Part shown: positions 1 to 8,013 of the stretch, in pieces | Layout: each line of letters starts with the position of its first letter | Numbering within the stretch: position 1 is the stretch's first letter | NCBI GenBank assembly: GCA_007124075.1 | Contig: SLFV01000477.1 | Span: forward strand, 1-10,705 | DNA length: 10,705 nt | Reading direction: 5' to 3' | From: Roseimaritima sp. | GTDB taxonomy: Bacteria > Planctomycetota > Planctomycetia > Pirellulales > Pirellulaceae | The notes under the pieces: generated by a model | Told to the model about the DNA's origin: nothing | Database searches by the model: none | Seen by the model: the letters and a program-made list of their open reading frames with translations, nothing else | Position numbers and translations under genes: made by a program

Positions 1-609
1 GGCGCTTAAGCCATGCTCAGTCAGAACCTTCTGAACTCGGGCCTCTAAGCGTTTGCGGTAATGCTGCACGACCAAGGGGGCTCGGTGCCCAATCTGCCGC
101 AGGTGCTGGTGGATCAAGCTCAGGTCGTCTTGCAACGCAGAAGCCATGACGGCTCCCTCGCTGTCGCGCATCGTATCGAGATTTGCGATGGCGTGAAGAA
201 TGACTCGCTGAAGCGCGGGCCAAATTCGGGCAGCCAGGTCGTCTCCTTGGGACGGGCCTTCCAGCGCGCCGGGAAACATCGCTAGTCGCGTCAGATCGAT
301 TGGTGCGGATTGCGGAAGAGCGGTCCGTAACGACAGCAACTGTTCGTAATAACCCTGAACGACGGCCGCGTTGATACGGTACTGGGAAATAGCATCGGTC
401 GGTCGCCAAGAAACGCGGATATGAACGGAGCCGCGGTGCAGCGACTCTCGTAGCAAAGCTTCTACCTGCCCCTCCATGCTGCCAAGCGGGTCGGGCAGAC
501 GGGTTGCTACTTTCAATCCGCGATTATTGACGCAACGAATTTCAGCGTGCAGCAAACCCCAGGAACCACTTTCCTGCGCGTGCCCCTGGCCTGTCATGCT
601 GCGCGGCAT
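1..609 (-). CDS. yicC: YicC/YloC-family endoribonuclease, N-terminal part (cut by window edge)
   Basis: This frame is open from an ATG at 609 to base 1 (203 codons, no stop), so the C-terminal third is missing. The protein opens with MPRSMTGQGHA, close to the family hallmark M-I-R-S-M-T-G-F-G, followed by the conserved EIRCVNNRGLKV (about 23-34), RLPDPL (37-42), LHRGSVHIRVSW (57-68) and a DLTRLAMFPG stretch (105-114) that matches the family's IL-R-PG-M region. YicC proteins are about 290 residues long and act as endoribonucleases implicated in small-RNA turnover; the C-terminal DUF1732 part expected to complete the active site lies outside the window. The start is set by the family N-terminus. 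No strong ribosome binding site precedes it. It lies 93 bases after the secG stop codon in the same direction, so it probably belongs to the same transcript. In many bacteria gmk follows yicC, which could be tested beyond the left edge. Confidence 0.9.
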   Translation of the reverse strand, partial: MPRSMTGQGHAQESGSWGLLHAEIRCVNNRGLKVATRLPDPLGSMEGQVEALLRESLHRGSVHIRVSWRPTDAISQYRINAAVVQGYYEQLLSLRTALPQSAPIDLTRLAMFPGALEGPSQGDDLAARIWPALQRVILHAIANLDTMRDSEGAVMASALQDDLSLIHQHLRQIGHRAPLVVQHYRKRLEARVQKVLTEHGLSA

Positions 610-702
610 AAAAAGCTCGTTGTCACCAAGAACCAGATTTTCGAAAACGGGCCAACACTCCCCATGGACGTGCAGGACTGACGTAAGGGGATCATGAACA
701 AG

Positions 703-1197
703 TTATGGCGATTCCTCAGCCGGCTGGCTGGGTTCTGGAGCTTCCTCCGGGCTGGGTTCTGCGTCGACGTCATCGCTCGACCGGTCGCCGCTGATCAGTT
801 GGTCAAGCGCCTCCATTTGCGAATCGCTGGTCGTTTCCGCAGTGACATCCGGGGCAGTCGGATCGGGGAAGGAGATCGGTTGTCGGTCGGCGGGGTCTCG
901 GCTGCGGATCGACTCGCGGTCAAAGTCATCCACATCAGGTGGGTCTGCCTTTTCGCCAAGCGTTGCTGTGGCGATCGCACACAAACCGATCCAAAGCAAT
1001 GCCGTCACACTGGTGATCTTAGTGAACAAATCGCCAGCCTTACTGCCGAAAGCACTCTGCCCGCCCGGGCCACCCAGCGCCCCGGTCAGGCCGCCCCCCC
1101 GGCCACGCTGGACCAGGACTAGCAAAATCAGGAACAGGGACAGCACCGCCAGGAGAAAACCCAGCACAAAATTTCCAAAACCAAATAAAGGAATCAT
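703..1197 (-). CDS. secG: Preprotein translocase subunit SecG with extended acidic tail
   Basis: SecG is the small membrane subunit that binds SecYE and helps SecA-driven export. The 164-residue product has two predicted membrane helices (about 8-29 and 61-80). Between them lies the SecG-type cytoplasmic loop [22 protein letters not shown], which contains the family signature of a Q-RG-GGL run followed by the G-x-x-SAFG element. After helix 2 there is a tail of about 84 residues rich in Asp, Glu, Pro and Ser (81-164), ending [10 protein letters not shown]. Typical SecG proteins are about 70-120 residues, so this one is long and the tail is probably disordered. The ATG at 1197 was chosen. A TTG six bases upstream (1203) is also in frame and has a GAGA element ahead of it, so the start may be two residues earlier. 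The gene lies 45 bases after tpiA, a pairing seen in many bacteria, and ahead of yicC. Confidence 0.9.
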   Translation of the reverse strand: MIPLFGFGNFVLGFLLAVLSLFLILLVLVQRGRGGGLTGALGGPGGQSAFGSKAGDLFTKITSVTALLWIGLCAIATATLGEKADPPDVDDFDRESIRSRDPADRQPISFPDPTAPDVTAETTSDSQMEALDQLISGDRSSDDVDAEPSPEEAPEPSQPAEESP

Positions 1198-1242
1198 ACG
1201 CAATTTATCTCAACGAAACCAATTCACTTCTTAACTTGTCCG

Positions 1243-1995
1243 CTAAGCGGCATGCACAATGCCCAAAAAGTCTGCAACCTGCAGGCTCGCCCCACCGACC
1301 AAAGCCCCGTCGATGTTGGGTTGCCCCAGCAGTTCCGCCGCGTTTCCGGGTTTGACACTTCCCCCGTATTGTATGCGAATTTGGTTGGCGACGTCTTCCC
1401 CAAAATCGTCTGTCAGCAATTGGCGAATGAATGCATGCACCGCTTCGGCTTGCTCTGGCGTTGCGGTCAGTCCCGTGCCGATTGCCCATACCGGTTCGTA
1501 GGCAATGACGATCCCGGCTGCACGTGCCTCGTCCAGTCCCGCTAACGAACCTTTCAACTGATCGCTGACCACCTGTTCGGTCTGTTCGGCCTGCCGTTCT
1601 TCCAGCGTTTCACCGACGCAGACAATGGGGATCAGATTGCCCGCTAAAGCGGATTGCAGTTTTTCGCTGACTCCGGCATCGGTTTCGCCCATGTACTGCC
1701 GCCGCTCACTATGCCCCAAAATGACGTAGCCGCAACCGACATCCGAAAGCATTCCCGCATTGATTTCCCCTGTGAACGCTCCATCGGCGGCGGGGTGTAG
1801 GTTTTGGCCCCCTAAGCCGACGTGGGAACCGACCACACAATCAGCCACGGCAGCCAAATAAACATTGGGGGGGCACAGGACGACTTCGACCGCGTCCTCA
1901 TCGCTCAGACCGTCAACGACGCCTTTGGCCAGGGCAACCGCAGTACCCCTACGCATGTTCATTTTCCAGTTTCCAGCAATCAAAGTCTTTCGCAT
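1243..1995 (-). CDS. tpiA: Triosephosphate isomerase
   Basis: This enzyme interconverts dihydroxyacetone phosphate and glyceraldehyde 3-phosphate in glycolysis and gluconeogenesis, in the cytoplasm. The 250-residue product has the normal family length and all the key elements: AGNWKMN with substrate-binding Asn9 and Lys11, GHSERR with catalytic His95, AYEPVWAIGTG with catalytic Glu167 and the mobile loop 6, then YGGSV (210-214) and GALVGGASL (230-238), which bind the phosphate. Nothing essential is missing. Its ATG overlaps the stop of the upstream DAHP synthase gene by one base (TGATG), so translation of the two is probably coupled. A small perfect hairpin, CCGC-TAA-GCGG (1240-1250), sits across the tpiA stop codon. 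It lacks a T-tract, so readthrough into secG is expected. Confidence 0.98.
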   Translation of the reverse strand: MRKTLIAGNWKMNMRRGTAVALAKGVVDGLSDEDAVEVVLCPPNVYLAAVADCVVGSHVGLGGQNLHPAADGAFTGEINAGMLSDVGCGYVILGHSERRQYMGETDAGVSEKLQSALAGNLIPIVCVGETLEERQAEQTEQVVSDQLKGSLAGLDEARAAGIVIAYEPVWAIGTGLTATPEQAEAVHAFIRQLLTDDFGEDVANQIRIQYGGSVKPGNAAELLGQPNIDGALVGGASLQVADFLGIVHAA

Positions 1996-3035
1996 CAGAT
2001 CAACGCTTCCGCATTCAAAGGGGATATGTGTTTGCCCAGTAGTGCCGCGAGTTGTCGCATTTTTTCAGCCAGATCAGCGTACTGCTGCGGCAGCAACGCC
2101 TGTGGTCCGTCGCTTCTGGCCACTTCGGGTTGGTCATGGATTTCGATATGCACCCCATCTGCACCGGCAGCCAGTCCCGCAAGAGCGCATGCGGGAATCA
2201 AATGAGGGCGACCGGTCGCATGGCTGGGGTCCACAATCACCGGCAGATGCGTCAGCGAGGCCAGCAAAGGAACCGCCGCAATATCAAATACGTTGCGGGT
2301 CATGGTGTCAAAGCCTTTAATCCCCCGCTCGCACAACACGACCTGCGAGTTCCCCTGCGACAAAATATACTCCGCACTCATCAGCAAATCCTGTACCGTT
2401 GCGCTCATGCCGCGTTTTAGAAGTACTGGATGACCCGACTTCCCAACTTCGGTTAGCAGCACAAAATTCTGCATGTTGCGGGCACCAACCTGCAGCATAT
2501 CGGCGTACCGAGTGACCAGTTCCACATTTCGGGGATCGGTGACTTCGGTCACAACCGGCATCGCATACTTGTCGCCAGCGGCTCGCAAAATCTTTAGGCC
2601 CTCCTCGCCAAGGCCTTGGAAATCGTAGGGACTGGTGCGTGGCTTGTACGCGCCGCCACGAAAAATATTGGCTCCTGCCTGCCTTGCAGATTTCGCCAGA
2701 TGTTCCATTCGTTCGGGCTCCTCCACCGAACAGGGACCAGCAATCATTGCTAACGATCCCCCGCCAATTTTGACTTCACCCACCTGGACCACAGAACGCT
2801 GTGGGTGAGCCTCCAGGGAAGCAAGCTTGTACGGAGGTAAAACAGGAATGACCTGTTCCACGCCGACTATCGCACGTAGCGAGTCAATCGGGATTTCGGT
2901 TTCGTCACCGATGATGCCAACAATGGTGCGGAACGTTCCGCGACTGAGATGCGCCTTCAGGTCCAAGCTTTCAACGCGATCGATTACATGGTCGATCTGT
3001 TGGTCAGAGACGCCATTTTTTAAAATCAGTATCAC
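1995..3035 (-). CDS. aroF: 3-deoxy-7-phosphoheptulonate synthase (DAHP synthase), type I-beta
   Basis: Catalyses phosphoenolpyruvate + erythrose 4-phosphate to DAHP, the first step of the shikimate pathway. Counting from the GTG at 3035 (346 residues), an N-terminal ferredoxin-like regulatory domain (about 1-70, starting [13 protein letters not shown]) precedes a KDO8P/DAHP synthase barrel. Visible barrel motifs are AGPCSVE (99-105, metal-ligand Cys102), [15 protein letters not shown] (127-141), [10 protein letters not shown] (182-191), KRG (207-209), ERG (236-238), DPSHATG (269-275, metal-ligand His272) and VHIE (295-298). These fit the I-beta group (AroA(G)/Thermotoga type) rather than the E. 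coli AroFGH alpha group; the symbol follows common usage. The GTG was chosen because relatives begin with M-I-V-V-L-K at this point. An in-frame ATG at 3074 and a TTG at 3089 would add 13 or 18 residues of unlikely sequence read through a nine-T run. The regulatory domain suggests feedback control, though by which ligand is not visible. Confidence 0.95.
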   Translation of the reverse strand: MILILKNGVSDQQIDHVIDRVESLDLKAHLSRGTFRTIVGIIGDETEIPIDSLRAIVGVEQVIPVLPPYKLASLEAHPQRSVVQVGEVKIGGGSLAMIAGPCSVEEPERMEHLAKSARQAGANIFRGGAYKPRTSPYDFQGLGEEGLKILRAAGDKYAMPVVTEVTDPRNVELVTRYADMLQVGARNMQNFVLLTEVGKSGHPVLLKRGMSATVQDLLMSAEYILSQGNSQVVLCERGIKGFDTMTRNVFDIAAVPLLASLTHLPVIVDPSHATGRPHLIPACALAGLAAGADGVHIEIHDQPEVARSDGPQALLPQQYADLAEKMRQLAALLGKHISPLNAEALI

Positions 3036-3381
3036 TGGCAGGCCGTAATCGCAACGCAGAAAAAAAAATACCATCGTCCACAGGGACAACCGCTTGCAGC
3101 CTGGTCGTGGTATTCACTTCCAATTGGCATTGTTGGTAATGTACCCCTAAAGCGTTCGGGAGAAAGGGGGTAAGCGACTTCAAAGTGGGCGTTCTCGCAT
3201 GAAGGCTTCACCACATGCCGATATTGCAGCGTAAACACCAAGGGTGGGCATGGTCGGCTGGCTTATGGCATACGGTGCCGAATAATGTCCCGAATGCCCA
3301 AAGGGGCGCGCCCTGGCTGGGCAGCAGGGACTTGACAAAGGATTCCGGTTAAGAACCTAAAAAAAATGCGCGCGAGGTCGA
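3036..3381. other. Non-coding stretch upstream of the aroF-tpiA-secG-yicC cluster
   Basis: About 350 bases lie between the adaptor gene and the DAHP synthase start. I see no convincing gene here: the short open frames have no recognisable motif. The stretch should hold the promoter and leader of the aroF cluster, but I cannot point to a good -10/-35 pair on the minus strand. It holds several symmetric elements: the 8-base palindrome CCAATTGG (3120-3127), the TACCCC/GGGGTA inverted repeat (3142-3172), the 10-base palindrome GGGCGCGCCC (3304-3313), a GC-rich hairpin of seven pairs with one bulge (3311-3329), and runs of nine A (3060-3068) and eight A (3359-3366) on the plus strand. The last may belong to a terminator for the adaptor gene. 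Confidence 0.6.
3142..3172 (-). repeat. Inverted repeat in the putative aroF leader
   Basis: Perfect 6-base arms TACCCC (3142-3147) and GGGGTA (3167-3172) are separated by 19 bases, about 105 bases ahead of the aroF GTG. If it is transcribed with aroF it could form a leader hairpin. With this loop length it may equally be chance or a protein-binding site. No T-tract or anti-terminator alternative is evident. Confidence 0.3.
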
Positions 3382-3392
3382 TCAATCCGACC
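3359..3392 (-). terminator. Possible terminator after the adaptor gene
   Basis: On the minus strand a 5-pair stem GGTCG/CGACC with a 7-base loop (3376-3392) spans the adaptor stop codon. It is followed nine bases later by eight Ts (3359-3366). The intervening CGCGCG is self-complementary. The stem is short and too far from the T-tract for a classical intrinsic terminator, so this is a weak call supported mainly by its position at the end of an operon. Confidence 0.3.
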
Positions 3393-4599
3393 GGCTACGA
3401 ATGGGCGTGCCAGTACGTATTTGCTCGCTGGGGTACAGCACGACGTCCACGCCCGGCGACAATCCGTCCAAGACTTCAGCAAGCTGCTCGTTCCTCTGTC
3501 CCAGCTGAACCTGTTGCTGCTGAGCCCTGCCGTCGGCGTGGACAAACGCTGCCCACTGCTCGCCACTGCGAAATAAAGCGGCGGTCGGAACGGTCAGCAC
3601 ATGTGGGTTGTGCCAAAGCGAAATTTCGGCCTCGACGCGGAATGCATCCCCCAGAGCTGCTCGTTGCTGTGGAGGATCGGAAAAATCGATCACCACATCC
3701 ACGCGTTGTTCCTCGACACCCAAAGCCGAAACCTTGGTATAGCCTGACGGTTCCACGTACCGGACCGTCCCTCGCAACGATTGGGGACCGCCCCAGCGGT
3801 GCAGCGTGACGGCAGCTCCCGGCTGGATCTTTACGGCGTCCCGCGATAACACATCGACGACCACCTCCAGGTCATGCGGATCACCGATCTCCAGAAGAAC
3901 CGTTCCTGCGGGAATGACTGCGGAGTGTTCCTGATGCATGCGCAGTACGCGACCATCAATGGGGGCACGAATCGTCAGCAGCATGTCCGCTGGTGAGTCC
4001 TCGTGGCTTGATTCGGTTATCAACAGCGCCGCCCGCTCGAGTTCCAATTCGAATTCGCAGATTTCTACGTCGTACTGGGCGGCTCGCTGCGCGTCGGTAC
4101 TCAACCTCGCCTGCAATTCGGCATGCTGCCGCTCCGCTTCGGCGACCGCATCCTGTTGATACAGTTGATAAATCCTGGCGCGTTCGGCTTCGGCGTGGCG
4201 GGCTTCGACAGTTGCAGATTCCAGTCGTAACTTGGCAACTTCTACACGTCGCTGCGCCGCTTGCACGCGAGCTTTAATCTGGGCGATCGCACGTGGGTCC
4301 AGCAGCGTAGGAAGCGTCGGCTCCAAGCGGGCAATGACAGTCTGGTCTGCATTGACCTGATCGCCCACCTTCAGCGTGATCCGTTGCAGTCTGCCATCCA
4401 GCGGCGTGGAGATCGCGTAACGTTCGCGAATCCTGGTCAATCCCGCTTCACGAACCGATAGGGTAAGCGACCTCCAGTCGACCCCGCCTAGATCGACCGG
4501 AACCGGATCAGGGCGTAAGACATAGGCCGATGCGCCGACCAGGAGAATGCCGATGCCTAGCAATCCTAGGCGGCGAACAACTGGACCGGTTTGCCTCAT
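3382..4599 (-). CDS. HlyD/MacA-like periplasmic adaptor of an ABC exporter
   Basis: Membrane-fusion (adaptor) protein expected to link an inner-membrane ABC exporter to an outer-membrane channel. The 405-residue product begins with a short basic segment and one membrane helix (about 10-28). Two lipoyl-like half motifs follow, STPLDGRLQRITLKVGD (64-80) and TIRAPIDGRVLRMHQEHS (209-226). They flank a long alpha-helical hairpin rich in Ala, Glu, Gln and Arg (about 100-195), then a beta-barrel region (about 245-325) and a membrane-proximal domain (about 333-400). This is the usual order for the family at a normal length. The ATG at 4599 lies 29 bases after the permease stop, so the gene is the third of the ATPase-permease-adaptor operon. 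No TolC-type gene is in view. A role like MacA or DevB is likely from context; the substrate is unknown. Confidence 0.9.
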   Translation of the reverse strand: MRQTGPVVRRLGLLGIGILLVGASAYVLRPDPVPVDLGGVDWRSLTLSVREAGLTRIRERYAISTPLDGRLQRITLKVGDQVNADQTVIARLEPTLPTLLDPRAIAQIKARVQAAQRRVEVAKLRLESATVEARHAEAERARIYQLYQQDAVAEAERQHAELQARLSTDAQRAAQYDVEICEFELELERAALLITESSHEDSPADMLLTIRAPIDGRVLRMHQEHSAVIPAGTVLLEIGDPHDLEVVVDVLSRDAVKIQPGAAVTLHRWGGPQSLRGTVRYVEPSGYTKVSALGVEEQRVDVVIDFSDPPQQRAALGDAFRVEAEISLWHNPHVLTVPTAALFRSGEQWAAFVHADGRAQQQQVQLGQRNEQLAEVLDGLSPGVDVVLYPSEQIRTGTPIRSRSD

Positions 4600-4628
4600 G
4601 GGGTTTTGCCATCCGCGATCATGCTAGC

Positions 4629-7049
4629 CTACTCTTTTAATGCCGCCACTAGATCCAGTTGGTCCAACGACCGCCGTACCCACAAGCCACTGGCCAGCGC
4701 TGCCGCGGCGGTCCCTATTCCGGCGGACACAAGGCTGTGACGCGTAATTACCAGCGGAACCCGATACAGTTCGGATTCGAATGCTTTGACCAAGGAATAA
4801 CAAAAGATGCTGCCCAACAACCAACCCAGTGGGATTGCCAACGCGGTTAACAGCATTAATTCTCCAACAAACATGAACGAAATCTCGCCACGGGTCAGCC
4901 CGATCACGCGCAACGTCGCTAATTCACGACGTTGTTCGGCCAGTGTGATGCGAGCCAAATTGTAGACGACCCCCAACGCGATCACGGCGGCAAACACCCT
5001 ATTGAACCCCTGCATGATAGACTGGCTTTCACGAATGGTGTCACGAATCGCCTGCAAGGTCGCTGCCTTGATTGCCACCCCCGCGACTCGTGGGGTCGAT
5101 TGCAAGGCCGTATACACGGCGGGGATGTGCTGCGAATCGATGGTCATAAAGGCTCCGCTGATGCGACGATCCTCCTGCAATAATTTGGCCAGTGCCGTCG
5201 CCTCAATATAGGCATTGGTGCCGGTATACTCCGTGACCACTGCCGTGACGGTGATCGGCAAACGTTGCCGTCGCTCCTCCAGCACTTCCAATTCGATGGT
5301 ATCACCGGGGGTGACCCGCAGCAGTTCAGCCAATTTGTTGGACAGCACCAAACCCTCCCTGGGCAGCCTTACGGGGCGTTCGTGGTGATCCAGTAAGCGA
5401 AATAATTCCGGCTCTGGCGCGAGGCCCAGCAGACCGGTGCGGCGTTGCCGATGTCCATGACGCAGTCGAATCGGTACGGCCCGAAAAGGTTCCACCGCGA
5501 TCACCCCCTTCAGGTTACCCATCGCATGGGCTGCACTGGGGGAAAGGGCATGCGAAAAATTTACTTGGATATCTTGCCGCTGTACGGTGGCGAATTGAAA
5601 ATCGATCATGTGGTCAACCGCGTCCAACGAAAAGCGACTGACCATCAGCACGGCAGTGGCCATGCTGATTCCCGTAATCGAGAGTCCCGTCACGATTGGC
5701 TTGCGTCGCAGTCGCCGAAGGATCATCACCAATGGTGGGGGTAGCCGCAGGGCCTGCCATAGCGCGTCACTGAGGCCACGGCGGTAATGTTCCGGCGCGG
5801 CAGGTCGCATCGCGTCGGCAGGTTGCAATCGCAGGACACGTCGCAGGGCAAAAATCGCTGCAACCCCGGCGGCGCTCAGGCTGACCATGACTCCCCCTAC
5901 CAAGGCTCTACCGCTGGGCTGGAAGACGAACGTTGGAAACCGAAAAAACTGGGAATACAACTGGCACAGCCCAGCGGCAAGCCACGACCCCAATAGTCCC
6001 CCCAGAATCCCGCCCCCCACTGCGATCAGCAACGCGGACTTGAGGTAGTGTCCGATGATTTCCCAGTCACGATAGCCAAAGGCTTTCATGGTAGCGATGA
6101 CTTCGCGTTGCGTTTCAATGCGTCGGGCTAAAACGACGTTTAACAGGAAAGCGGCGACAAACAGAAAGATGATCGGCACGACCAAGCCCGTGGCGCGTAG
6201 TTGTTGAATTTCGTCCTCCAGAAACCGACAGGATATTTGGTCGTCCCGACCGTAGGCCCCCAGGCAGCCGTAGGGTTCCAGTACTTGGTCAACCCGCCGG
6301 ATCAGCGGTTCGATCGCCACCCCGGGCATCCGCTGCAGCGATACGTCATTGAACGCCCCCTGCATGTCGAAGGCTGCAGCCAACTGTGCACGCGAAGCCC
6401 AAAAAATGCCAAACCGGCGATCATCGGGCAAGAGATCGCCCGCACGAATTTGAAAGACATATTCCGGGGATAGGGCCACGCCAACGACGCGCATCGGTTG
6501 CATGCGACCGTTCAAGAGGACTTCGATACGGCTGTCCAGTTGCAGTTGGTTGGCCTGAAAGAACGCTTCGCTCACCACCACTTCCGTCGCCGCGTCGGCG
6601 GAGGGCAGCCTGCCCTGGCGCAGGTGGATCGCGTTCAAGCCAGCTTTACGGGCAATGTCGCCGACACCATTGGTCACAGCCTCGGGCAGGGAAACCATTC
6701 TGGCGGTAGCGGGTTCGCGCAGGCCGGGGACTTGGATGACTACGTCAGAGACGACACGCGTTTGCACCCGCGCAACTCCGGGAAGCAGTTCCAGTCGCTT
6801 AGCGATTTCTTCGGGGGCGCGATTGACGGAGGCAAACAGATCGGCCAAGCGGTAGCGATCGAAGTAGGCATCGCGTGTATGCTGCAAAAACAAAAGCGTG
6901 CTGATCGACATGACAAAGACTGCCACACCTGCGGCGATGACTGCTACGATCGCCAGTGAAGCGCCGCGATTCTCCCACAGTTCCCGAAGCAATTTGCGGT
7001 CCAGGGAGCTGATCTGCGGAAAGACACGTTGCCCCACGAGTTGGCTCAC
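4629..7049 (-). CDS. ABC transporter permease with duplicated FtsX module
   Basis: Inner-membrane permease of the FtsX/MacB (type VII) group, 806 residues, with about eight predicted membrane helices in two sets: 30-54, 288-308, 337-361, 383-403, then 452-471, 684-703, 726-752, 772-791. Each set has a large extracytoplasmic domain between its first and second helix (about 55-287 and 472-683). Each repeats the cytoplasmic coupling-helix pattern after its second helix: [20 protein letters not shown] (312-331) and [20 protein letters not shown] (705-724). Single-module MacB or LolC permeases have four helices, so this is a tandem duplication in one chain, as in YbbP-like proteins; one polypeptide could supply both halves of the transporter. 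The start is GTG at 7049, overlapping the ATPase stop in GTGA (7046-7049), which points to translational coupling. The adaptor gene follows 29 bases later. The substrate cannot be inferred. Confidence 0.93.
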   Translation of the reverse strand: MSQLVGQRVFPQISSLDRKLLRELWENRGASLAIVAVIAAGVAVFVMSISTLLFLQHTRDAYFDRYRLADLFASVNRAPEEIAKRLELLPGVARVQTRVVSDVVIQVPGLREPATARMVSLPEAVTNGVGDIARKAGLNAIHLRQGRLPSADAATEVVVSEAFFQANQLQLDSRIEVLLNGRMQPMRVVGVALSPEYVFQIRAGDLLPDDRRFGIFWASRAQLAAAFDMQGAFNDVSLQRMPGVAIEPLIRRVDQVLEPYGCLGAYGRDDQISCRFLEDEIQQLRATGLVVPIIFLFVAAFLLNVVLARRIETQREVIATMKAFGYRDWEIIGHYLKSALLIAVGGGILGGLLGSWLAAGLCQLYSQFFRFPTFVFQPSGRALVGGVMVSLSAAGVAAIFALRRVLRLQPADAMRPAAPEHYRRGLSDALWQALRLPPPLVMILRRLRRKPIVTGLSITGISMATAVLMVSRFSLDAVDHMIDFQFATVQRQDIQVNFSHALSPSAAHAMGNLKGVIAVEPFRAVPIRLRHGHRQRRTGLLGLAPEPELFRLLDHHERPVRLPREGLVLSNKLAELLRVTPGDTIELEVLEERRQRLPITVTAVVTEYTGTNAYIEATALAKLLQEDRRISGAFMTIDSQHIPAVYTALQSTPRVAGVAIKAATLQAIRDTIRESQSIMQGFNRVFAAVIALGVVYNLARITLAEQRRELATLRVIGLTRGEISFMFVGELMLLTALAIPLGWLLGSIFCYSLVKAFESELYRVPLVITRHSLVSAGIGTAAAALASGLWVRRSLDQLDLVAALKE

Positions 7050-7858
7050 CAGTTCAGCTCCTGAACCGATTTGCGCACCCTTGGGCGATAATCTTCGTTG
7101 ATCCTGCCGTCCCGCAGCGTGACGACGCGGTCTGCCATTTCACCGATCGTCGCATTGTGCGTGATCACAATGGTGGTGGTTTGCAGCGATTGATTGATCG
7201 TCAGGATCGCTTCCAGCACACTGATTCCTGTGCTCACATCCAGCGCTCCGGTCGGTTCGTCGCACAGCAACACTTCAGGCCGCTTGGCAATGGCCCGCGC
7301 GATCGCTACTCGCTGCTGTTGGCCGCCGGATAGTTGGGAGGGAAAGCTGTTGCGACGGTCATACAGTTGCACCAATCGTAATGCTTCCTCTGGTCGCATC
7401 GCAGCCGGACTGATGTCCGTCACTAGAGCGACGTTTTCCGTTGCGGTCAAACTGGGGATCAGGTTGTAAAACTGGAAAACGAAGCCGACGGAGCGACGCC
7501 GATACAGCGTTAGTTCCTGCGGCGAGGCCCGCGTCAGGTCTTGGTCGCGAAAATGGATCGAGCCTGCGGTGGGCTGATCCAGTCCTCCCAGCATGTTCAG
7601 CAATGTTGATTTGCCGCTGCCGCTGTGTCCCAGTAGGACCACAAACTCGCCGGTGCAGATTTCCAGATCGACACCCCGTAGTGCGTGTACGAAAACTTCG
7701 CCCATCGAGTAGACCTTGGTCAGGCCCTGGACACGAAACACGGTAGGTGCAGGGGTGGTCAAAGCAGGTGCCGGTTCGATGTAGGTGGAGCGATGCTGGC
7801 GGCAACCCTCTGGCGCCACCGATGTCGCGGACGCTGAAATCTGGCAGGGCCCTTCCAT
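7046..7858 (-). CDS. ABC transporter ATP-binding protein, MacB/LolD type
   Basis: Cytoplasmic ATPase that powers the neighbouring FtsX-type permease. Counted from the ATG at 7858 (270 residues) it has Walker A GHSGSGKS (77-84), a Q-loop [17 protein letters not shown] (127-143, Gln129), the signature LSGGQQQR (176-183), Walker [13 protein letters not shown] (196-207) and the switch His in ITHN (232-235). The [15 protein letters not shown] form is typical of the lipoprotein-release/macrolide-exporter subfamily. The conserved domain begins near residue 40 ([11 protein letters not shown]), so the first 39 residues, rich in Pro, Ala, Ser and Thr, are extra. An in-frame GTG at 7741 would remove exactly this extension, and a TTG at 7930 would lengthen it. 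No good ribosome binding site decides between them. The gene ends in a GTGA overlap with the permease. It starts about 155 bases after the EF-hand gene and is probably the first gene of its operon. Confidence 0.95.
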   Translation of the reverse strand: MEGPCQISASATSVAPEGCRQHRSTYIEPAPALTTPAPTVFRVQGLTKVYSMGEVFVHALRGVDLEICTGEFVVLLGHSGSGKSTLLNMLGGLDQPTAGSIHFRDQDLTRASPQELTLYRRRSVGFVFQFYNLIPSLTATENVALVTDISPAAMRPEEALRLVQLYDRRNSFPSQLSGGQQQRVAIARAIAKRPEVLLCDEPTGALDVSTGISVLEAILTINQSLQTTTIVITHNATIGEMADRVVTLRDGRINEDYRPRVRKSVQELNW

Positions 7859-8013
7859 CCCACGCGTCAGGCCAACCTGGGACGCGCCCCCGGCCGGGAG
7901 TTGTATTTTGGCTGCTGCGATCGCACCCAACTGGACTTCGTTTTCATTGCGAAACCGATCAGATTAGGAGGAGGTTGGAGGTGGGGCAAGCGCTGGGGAA
8001 CACGGCCTACGGT

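Noticed and set aside
17..409. Minus-strand open frame of 130 codons at the left edge
   Set aside because: It overlaps the yicC frame, which carries clear family motifs. The alternative frame is Arg/Ser-rich with no motif.
610..702. Open codons in the yicC frame between the secG stop and the yicC ATG
   Set aside because: The stretch has no stop in the yicC frame and reads smoothly, but it has no ATG, GTG or TTG start and follows the secG TAA directly. The family N-terminus begins at 609, so it is treated as a 93-base spacer.
1240..1250. CCGC-TAA-GCGG hairpin at the tpiA stop as a terminator
   Set aside because: It has only four pairs with a three-base loop and no T-tract, and the co-directional secG gene starts 45 bases on.
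1865..2320. Plus-strand open frame of 151 codons
   Set aside because: It is antisense to tpiA and the DAHP synthase gene, and its Arg/Pro-rich composition is that of a GC-rich shadow frame.
3032..3241. Minus-strand open frame of 69 codons upstream of aroF
   Set aside because: It has no motif, no signal peptide and no ribosome binding site, and it overlaps the aroF start. It is probably random frame in a leader.
3331..3360. Perfect TTGACA on the plus strand
   Set aside because: No acceptable -10 element lies 16-18 bases downstream and no plus-strand gene follows.
7955..7989. TTGCCC and TAATCT 17 bases apart on the minus strand upstream of the ATPase gene
   Set aside because: The -10 element matches only 3 of 6 consensus bases, too weak to call a promoter.
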